64,000 nt of DNA from Soonwooa sp023440705. Lineage in GTDB: Bacteria; Bacteroidota; Bacteroidia; Flavobacteriales; Weeksellaceae. The stretch spans positions 1-64,000 of the forward strand of contig JAEXRP010000112.1 of assembly GCA_023440705.1 (NCBI GenBank). Direction: 5' to 3'. This document shows positions 58,600 through 64,000 of the stretch, in pieces; the first letter of the stretch is position 1, and every line of letters starts with the position of its first letter. The notes under the pieces were generated by a model. The model made no database searches. It saw nothing but the letters and a program-made list of their open reading frames with translations, and was not told where the DNA came from. A program made the translations under genes and the position numbers.

Positions 58600-61182
58600 T
58601 TACATTGGACTTTGGTCATCACCACCATCGTAGTTGCTGTTGATGTCTTTTTTCTTTTTAGGTTGTTCCACTTTTTCACCTTGTTTGAAACGGTAAGTCA
58701 ATGACAAACTAAATTGTCTCGGTTGCCATTGCATTTCCATATCTCTTACAAAATCCTCCGTATTGGTGTAGTTCTTCATTCTTCTCGTATTGAAAATATC
58801 TCTAATGTTGAAGGCTAAAGTACCATTACCTTTCCAAAGCGTCTGTGTTGCGCCAAAGTCGACGCCATACATCGCTTTACGATTGTTCATGGCAGTTTTT
58901 TCGGCACCTCTGTAGAACGATTGTACTTGGAAACTGAAAGTTTTGGTCGGTCTGAATGTTGTGTTTAATCTTAATCTATAAGAGAAACCATCACCTGAAA
59001 AGTCCATATACTTTCCGTTAAGTGTCATGTTACCTGTGTTTTTGTAACCATACAAATCTGCAGACAACATCATTTTCCACCATGAGAATGGATCGTAAGT
59101 TCCGTTAAGATCTAGACCATATTGCGTTTCTGTACCAACGTTGAAAGGCATTGTGTTGATCGCGCCTTTATCATCTAGATATTGGAAACGGTTAACTTCA
59201 TCCTCAGATTTTTTATAATACAAAGTTGGGTTAATCGTGAATTTCTTTTTAGTAATCGCATAACCTAGCTCGAAAGAGTTTTCGTAAGTTGGGTTAAGAT
59301 TTGGGTTACCACGGAAGTAATTTCTGTCATCATCAAACGACATGAACGGAATCATCGTGAAAGCTCTTGGTCTCTGGATTCTTCTAGAATAATTTAATAA
59401 AACCTGATTGCCTTTTGCGATATCATAACTTAAGAAAACACTTGGGAATAACTTCGTATAATCTTTTTTAACTTCAGGATTTTGAATTGGCGCACCTGTT
59501 GCTAAATCATGACTTAAAAAATTGATGTCGATTTTTGAAGTTTCGCTTCTTAAGCCTAATTGATAACCAAACTTCTCACCAATTTTACTCTTGAACTGCG
59601 CGTAAACGCCTAAGATGTTTTCAGAATAAACGGTGTTACTCGTAAAGTCGTATCTTGTGTAATAAGCACCGCCATCATCACTTTGATTAACAAAATAATC
59701 GTAAGTGTTTTTGTTGTAATCATAACGAGCACCCGCTTCTAACTTGGAGTGATCACCAATCGGAAGCTCGTAATCCAACTTACCGATGAAGGTGTCAGAT
59801 TTAGAATCTGTATCTACATTATTGATGGAGTTACCAGTTGTTTGTAGAATTTGATTTTTAAAAGTGTTTTGTACAATTTGGTTTGTTCCGTCACTTTTGT
59901 TGGTTTGGTAACTAGCCGAAGCTGTTAATAATTGTCCGTTATCATCAAGTTTCTGATCAATTCCGAAATCTAACTGCGTCGCAAAGTTTTTGTTATTTCC
60001 GAAGCTATTACGATTTCTTAAGAAATTGTCAAAGCTACTTGCGGAAGAGTAAGTTTTTTCAGCGTAATTATTTAACGTATTACTATCATTATTAAAACTT
60101 CTAATCATCCCAGAAAGGTTAATCGTCGTTTTATCTGATAAATCATGTACAACACCAGCTGTTAAATTGTAGTTGTCGCCCTCTCTTTTGGTTTCACCAT
60201 CTTGGTTAGAAATTTGTGTGAAAGGGTTTTTAGTATAATCCCATGTTGAAGGATTATCTTTTCTAGTCATGTAATTCTTACTAGAACTTTCATTTTTTTG
60301 ATAACCACCGCCACCATTAACGTACCAAGTCCAGTTGCCTTTTCTCCAGTTAAGGTTAGCATTAAGATTGGTTCTCGGTAAATAGCCTAATGTACCAGTT
60401 ACAGTACCGTTAAAGCCCATTTTTTTATCTTTTTTAAGAATGATATTCAAGATACCTGCAGTTCCTGAAGCTTCAAATTTTGAAGATGGATTGGTGATCA
60501 CTTCAATTTTCTCAATTTGATCGGCTGGGATAGATTGCAAAGCATTGGCGCCATCATCAATTCCTAAAAGAGAAGAAGGTTTACCATTAATTAAAAACTT
60601 AACGTTAGAATTTCCTCTCATCGATACCGTTCCGTCTGTATCTACAGAAACTGAAGGTACATTAGATAACACATCTTGCAAGTTTCCTCCTTTGCTAACG
60701 ATATCTTGCGACGGATCGTAAGTCTTTTTATCAAGCTCAACTTTGTAAGCTTTTGGGGCAGCAGCAGTAATAACAACACCTTGTATTTGCGTTGTTTTGT
60801 CAAGATTTGCAACTTCATTTCCTTGGATCACAAAAGCAGGAATCGCACCTGATTTAGCAATCTGAATTGTCTGTGTTTTAGTTTTAAAATCAATCGCTTC
60901 AATCGTTACGTCGTAACTTCCAGCTGCTAAGTCGATTTTAAAATTACCATTTACATCTGCCAAAACTGCATCGCTTAGTTGCGTTGTTTGTTTGTTTTTG
61001 AATGTTAATGAGGCATAGCCAATTCCGCTTTTCGCATTGTCTTGAACATTACCCGTGACAGAAAATTTTTGTTGCGTTGCGCTTGGTTGCTGTTGTGCAA
61101 ATGCCATTGAGGCCGCTCCAAGGACAAACACAAGTCCTAAAGTTCTTCTCTGAATAATGTTTCTGATTTCTGTTTTTATCAT
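58600..61182 (-). CDS. TonB-dependent outer-membrane receptor
   Basis: An 860-residue protein: signal (LGLVFVLGAASMAFAQ), a carboxypeptidase-regulatory-like domain (about 40-115), a plug (about 165-250: DVLSNVPSVSVDTDGTVSMR, GKPSSLLGI, IEVITNPSSKFEASGTAGIL) and a large beta-barrel of the Flavobacteriia outer-membrane type, ending in FSLSLTYRFKQGEK and a charged tail. The substrate is unknown; no SusD partner is adjacent, so it is not a classic polysaccharide locus. Confidence 0.9.
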   Translation of the reverse strand: MIKTEIRNIIQRRTLGLVFVLGAASMAFAQQQPSATQQKFSVTGNVQDNAKSGIGYASLTFKNKQTTQLSDAVLADVNGNFKIDLAAGSYDVTIEAIDFKTKTQTIQIAKSGAIPAFVIQGNEVANLDKTTQIQGVVITAAAPKAYKVELDKKTYDPSQDIVSKGGNLQDVLSNVPSVSVDTDGTVSMRGNSNVKFLINGKPSSLLGIDDGANALQSIPADQIEKIEVITNPSSKFEASGTAGILNIILKKDKKMGFNGTVTGTLGYLPRTNLNANLNWRKGNWTWYVNGGGGYQKNESSSKNYMTRKDNPSTWDYTKNPFTQISNQDGETKREGDNYNLTAGVVHDLSDKTTINLSGMIRSFNNDSNTLNNYAEKTYSSASSFDNFLRNRNSFGNNKNFATQLDFGIDQKLDDNGQLLTASASYQTNKSDGTNQIVQNTFKNQILQTTGNSINNVDTDSKSDTFIGKLDYELPIGDHSKLEAGARYDYNKNTYDYFVNQSDDGGAYYTRYDFTSNTVYSENILGVYAQFKSKIGEKFGYQLGLRSETSKIDINFLSHDLATGAPIQNPEVKKDYTKLFPSVFLSYDIAKGNQVLLNYSRRIQRPRAFTMIPFMSFDDDRNYFRGNPNLNPTYENSFELGYAITKKKFTINPTLYYKKSEDEVNRFQYLDDKGAINTMPFNVGTETQYGLDLNGTYDPFSWWKMMLSADLYGYKNTGNMTLNGKYMDFSGDGFSYRLRLNTTFRPTKTFSFQVQSFYRGAEKTAMNNRKAMYGVDFGATQTLWKGNGTLAFNIRDIFNTRRMKNYTNTEDFVRDMEMQWQPRQFSLSLTYRFKQGEKVEQPKKKKDINSNYDGGDDQSPM

Positions 61183-61222
61183 AATTTCTTTTTTTCTGAA
61201 TCAAATTTTGACTCAAGAAGGA

Positions 61223-62248
61223 TTATTTTATCTGTTTTGCATTCAGCCAATCTTGGTAGGCTTTTGCATTTTTAGCATGTTCAACATCATTATCCGTGAA
61301 TTTGTGAAATCCAAACTTCGCTGGATCTGCACACATATAGATGTAATTATTTTGTTCTGCATTAAGAACCGCGTCCAAAGAGTTTTTGTCAACAATACAA
61401 ATCGGTCCTGGCGGAATTCCCGCATTGGCGTAGGTGTTGTAAGGCGATGGCGCTTTTAGATCTTTATAATAGACGCGTTTTATCTGTTTTGTGAAATTAC
61501 TCGCTTTGTTAATCGCATAGATCACGGTTGGGTCACTTTGCAATTTCATGCCTTTTTTGTAACGGTTAAGATAAAGTCCAGCAATTGTTTTTTGCTCATC
61601 TTTTTTACCACCAGATTCTTTATAAACGATGGACGCCAAAGCATAAATTTGATCTCTTGACAAGCCTGATTGTTTTTCTTTTGCAACACGATCTGCATTC
61701 CAAAATTCATTATAATCTGTATTAAATTTGTCAAAAAATTCCTTAGGCGTCACTGTCCAAAAGAATTGATAAGTGTCATTAAAAAAGAATTTCTTAAGAT
61801 CTTCAGCATTGTTAAATCCTTTCTCAACGGCAATCGCATTAAGGTCTTTTGCAAAACGTGCAGAATCTAATTCAGTTTTTCTGCTAACGCGTCCAATCAT
61901 TTGATACACGTCATCAAAATCTTTAATTCTAAAATTATTTGGTGTCTGGTTGCCAGCTTTAATCATGTTAACAAGATCCGAGTTGTTGGTGCCAGATTTT
62001 ATTTCGTAGCGACCAGCCTTTATGTTTTCTGCTAAAGCTTTGTCGTTAGCAACCGCTTCAAAACTTTCAACATTTGATAAATACGGGCGAATAGAATCCA
62101 TCACTTGCTTCATCGGCGCATTATGTGGGATTAAAACAAAACCTTCTTTAGCAACGTTGTTTCCGTAATTTTTGGAATAAAATCTAAACCCAAAATAAGC
62201 ACCAATTGCAAGAATTGCGATGATAATGATTGCTACTATTTTTTTCAT
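61223..62248 (-). CDS. mltG: Endolytic transglycosylase MltG
   Basis: The start is ATG at 62248 (MKKIVAIIIIAILAIGAYFGF); two extra codons upstream depend on TTG. It has an N-terminal membrane anchor, a LysM-like region and the YceG/MltG domain with the catalytic Glu in ALASIVYKESGG (about residue 209), IAGLYLNRYKKGMKLQSDPT and YNTYANAGIPPGPIC. It cuts nascent peptidoglycan strands. It lies 7 bp from dapF. Confidence 0.95.
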   Translation of the reverse strand: MKKIVAIIIIAILAIGAYFGFRFYSKNYGNNVAKEGFVLIPHNAPMKQVMDSIRPYLSNVESFEAVANDKALAENIKAGRYEIKSGTNNSDLVNMIKAGNQTPNNFRIKDFDDVYQMIGRVSRKTELDSARFAKDLNAIAVEKGFNNAEDLKKFFFNDTYQFFWTVTPKEFFDKFNTDYNEFWNADRVAKEKQSGLSRDQIYALASIVYKESGGKKDEQKTIAGLYLNRYKKGMKLQSDPTVIYAINKASNFTKQIKRVYYKDLKAPSPYNTYANAGIPPGPICIVDKNSLDAVLNAEQNNYIYMCADPAKFGFHKFTDNDVEHAKNAKAYQDWLNAKQIK

Positions 62249-62255
62249 ATACAAT

Positions 62256-63023
62256 TTAGATTTCTATTGTTCCTATAAAAACTTGCTTTGCTGGACCTTC
62301 TAACCAAATATTTTTGAAAGCACCATTGTCTTCTTCGGCATAAATTTTCAAATTGCCGCCAAGTACTTTAACAGGCACAGAGGTTAGATGTTTCTTTTTC
62401 ATAAAAGTTAAAGCCGCTGCTGTAACACCCGTTCCACAACTGAAAGTTTCGTCTTCGACACCGCGTTCGTAAGTTCTTACAAATAGCTTATTTTCAGGAA
62501 GTTCTGTCACGAAATTAACATTGATGCCTTCTCTGTGATAAGTCTCATTATTTCTGATTTTGTTACCATTGTGATAAACATCATAGTTTTCAACATCATC
62601 AACATATTTGATGTAGTGCGGAGATCCAGTGTTTAACACAAAATCCTCCTCGTCAGCAAAGATTTTTTCGACATCAATCATTTTTAGTTTAACAACACCG
62701 TTTTTTATTTCTGCTTCGTGCATGCCATCGATAGCGTCAAATTTTGTTTTATCTTCAAAAATATCCAAAAAATGTGCGAAAGCAACGATACATCTTCCGC
62801 CGTTACCACACATTGTGCTTTCGTTACCGTCAGAATTGTAATAAACCATTTTGAAGTCGTATTGCTCATCATTTTCTAACAAAATAAGTCCGTCACCACC
62901 GATGCCAAAACGTCTGTCACACAGCTGTTCTATCAGTTTTGTATTTTCTTTTGGGAAACTCAGGTTACGATTGTCAATCATGACAAAATCGTTTCCGGTT
63001 CCTTGATATTTATAAAATTTCAT
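62256..63023 (-). CDS. dapF: Diaminopimelate epimerase
   Basis: 255 residues. Catalytic cysteines lie in STMCGNGGRC and DETFSCGTGV, and the start KYQGTGNDFVMID is typical. It converts LL- to meso-diaminopimelate for lysine and peptidoglycan. It lies 7 bp before mltG on the same strand, forming a cell-wall pair. Confidence 0.97.
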   Translation of the reverse strand: MKFYKYQGTGNDFVMIDNRNLSFPKENTKLIEQLCDRRFGIGGDGLILLENDEQYDFKMVYYNSDGNESTMCGNGGRCIVAFAHFLDIFEDKTKFDAIDGMHEAEIKNGVVKLKMIDVEKIFADEEDFVLNTGSPHYIKYVDDVENYDVYHNGNKIRNNETYHREGINVNFVTELPENKLFVRTYERGVEDETFSCGTGVTAAALTFMKKKHLTSVPVKVLGGNLKIYAEEDNGAFKNIWLEGPAKQVFIGTIEI

Positions 63024-63312
63024 AAGTTGTTTTTTAGTGTTTTTAAAAAGCCTACAAAATTAATGAAATTCGAGTCGATTTGATGTTAAAGAAATGCTAA
63101 TTAAATCATCGAAAAGTCCTATTCGAATTTATTATTGAGAATTATGAAATTTTTGATTTAAAATAAATGATTTCGTATAGTTTTATTGCGTGTAAAATAT
63201 TGATTATTAAATAGTTGTTAATTTTTAAACTTCTAGTATTAAAATAGTATTAAAATTCATTTTCAAAAATAATTTTCATGATTGTTTCAAAGTTTTATTT
63301 AGAAATGAAAAC

Positions 63313-63320
63313 TAACTTTG
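63313..63320 (+). promoter_or_regulatory. -7 promoter element before the PAP2 gene
   Basis: TAACTTTG matches TAnnTTTG, 12 bp before the ATG at 63332. A -33 element at the right distance is not clear, so only the -7 part is supported. Confidence 0.4.
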
Positions 63321-63331
63321 TTTATTAATTA

Positions 63332-64000
63332 ATGCGTCCTATGATAAGAAGAATTAAGATTTTAATACTGATTTTTTGTTGTATTAATCTTGCTTTTGCA
63401 CAACAAGTTGATAGTTTGGATATTGCTAAAGAAACGAGCTTATTACCAAGTGATAGGCAAAGTTTTAAAATCAAAAAATTATACGTGCCAGCTGGTTTGA
63501 TGCTTGCTGGTGTTGCTTTTGGTAGTAAAGGTTTAGAATCGCTAAATAGTGAAATTGTTGAAGAACGGAATGAACATTTATTAAATTTCACGTCACACTT
63601 AGATGATTTTTTACAATTTTCGCCGATTGTTACAGCTTATGCTTTGGATGCTTTCGGTGTTAAATCTAAAACTGATTTGGGTAACCGAACGGCAATTCTT
63701 TTAAAAGGAGAAGTTCTCACTTTAGGTTCTGTTTTCGTGATGAAAAGTCTTATACACGAGAATCGACCTGACAGCTCTAATAGTCAATCTTTTCCGTCAG
63801 GCCATACAGCGCAAGCTTTCGCAGCAGCGACTTTTTTGAGCGAAGAATACAAAGGTCGTTTTCCGTGGATGCCTTATGCAGCTTACGGCGTTGCAAGTAC
63901 AGTTGGTGTTTTTAGAATGGTGAATAACAAACATTATATCTCGGATGTTTTGTTTGGTGCAGGTTTAGGAATTCTATCCATGAAAGTTGCCTATTGGACG
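63332..64000 (+). CDS. PAP2-family membrane phosphatase, partial
   Basis: This frame runs off the window end; 223 codons are visible. Signal-like start RIKILILIFCCINLAFAQQ, then the three PAP2 acid-phosphatase motifs: KSLIHENRP, FPSGHTA and FRMVNNKHYISD. The usual Arg of motif 3 and the His and Asp are present. Such proteins dephosphorylate lipid phosphates such as undecaprenyl pyrophosphate or phosphatidate. An alternative start lies at 63341. It has its own -7 promoter element. Confidence 0.9.
   Translation, partial: MRPMIRRIKILILIFCCINLAFAQQVDSLDIAKETSLLPSDRQSFKIKKLYVPAGLMLAGVAFGSKGLESLNSEIVEERNEHLLNFTSHLDDFLQFSPIVTAYALDAFGVKSKTDLGNRTAILLKGEVLTLGSVFVMKSLIHENRPDSSNSQSFPSGHTAQAFAAATFLSEEYKGRFPWMPYAAYGVASTVGVFRMVNNKHYISDVLFGAGLGILSMKVAYWT

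Overview
The window is low-GC DNA from a member of the Bacteroidota, most likely a Chryseobacterium-like flavobacterium (Weeksellaceae). The evidence is the gliding lipoprotein GldD, a TonB-dependent receptor with Flavobacteriia-type barrel, RteC, promoters of the TTTG-N19-TAnnTTTG type, weak ribosome binding sites and secreted proteins with the GIGTxxPxxxLDVNGD start common in this group.

Layout. (1) 1-13.5 kb is accessory DNA: a minus-strand run of small genes (putative abortive-infection membrane protein, ABM protein, MsrB-MsrA, zinc-ribbon protein, redoxin), a dead transposase, a compact Gabija-like pair (GajA/GajB) and, divergently, an Avs1 (AVAST type 1)-like operon: MBL hydrolase, 1719-aa trypsin-STAND protein and two related 76-aa proteins. 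It ends in a 19-bp copy of the 3' end of tRNA-Asp (13519-13537). (2) An intact tRNA-Asp(GTC) sits at 13568-13641. (3) 13.64-48.68 kb is a ~35-kb integrated island with a tyrosine recombinase beside the tRNA and the same 19-bp att core at its far end (48661-48679). Its left third is decaying (broken methyltransferase, IS982 copy, beheaded AraC/TPR and RteC genes) but keeps three tandem secreted paralogues and a small excisionase/replication-like module. Its centre (27-44.5 kb) is a stress cargo: ferritin, biliverdin-type phytochrome kinase plus heme oxygenase, a co-directional run KatE - 80-aa protein - flavin-split-barrel protein - catalase-like protein - SDR - exonuclease - ATP-dependent ligase - Lhr helicase - PdeM, then a radical-SAM DNA repair/modification pair with a lipocalin. 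The right third has structured non-coding DNA, a DUF6943 gene and a small lysis-like cluster around DUF5675. (4) 48.7-64 kb is ordinary chromosome: lipoprotein, M13 peptidase, two PpiC-type chaperones, PfkB kinase, GldD, ribosomal protein L19, TonB receptor, MltG, DapF and a PAP2 phosphatase running off the end.

How it fits together. The three att cores and a conserved right-end module in both elements imply that two related elements inserted in tandem into neighbouring tRNA-Asp genes. One brought phage defence; the other brought light sensing, peroxide detoxification, iron storage and DNA break repair, a coherent set for coping with light and oxidative damage. No conjugation genes are visible, so the island looks integrase-mobile at most.

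All calls were made by reading the sequence and its translations. No database search or structure prediction was run, so family names rest on recognised motifs.
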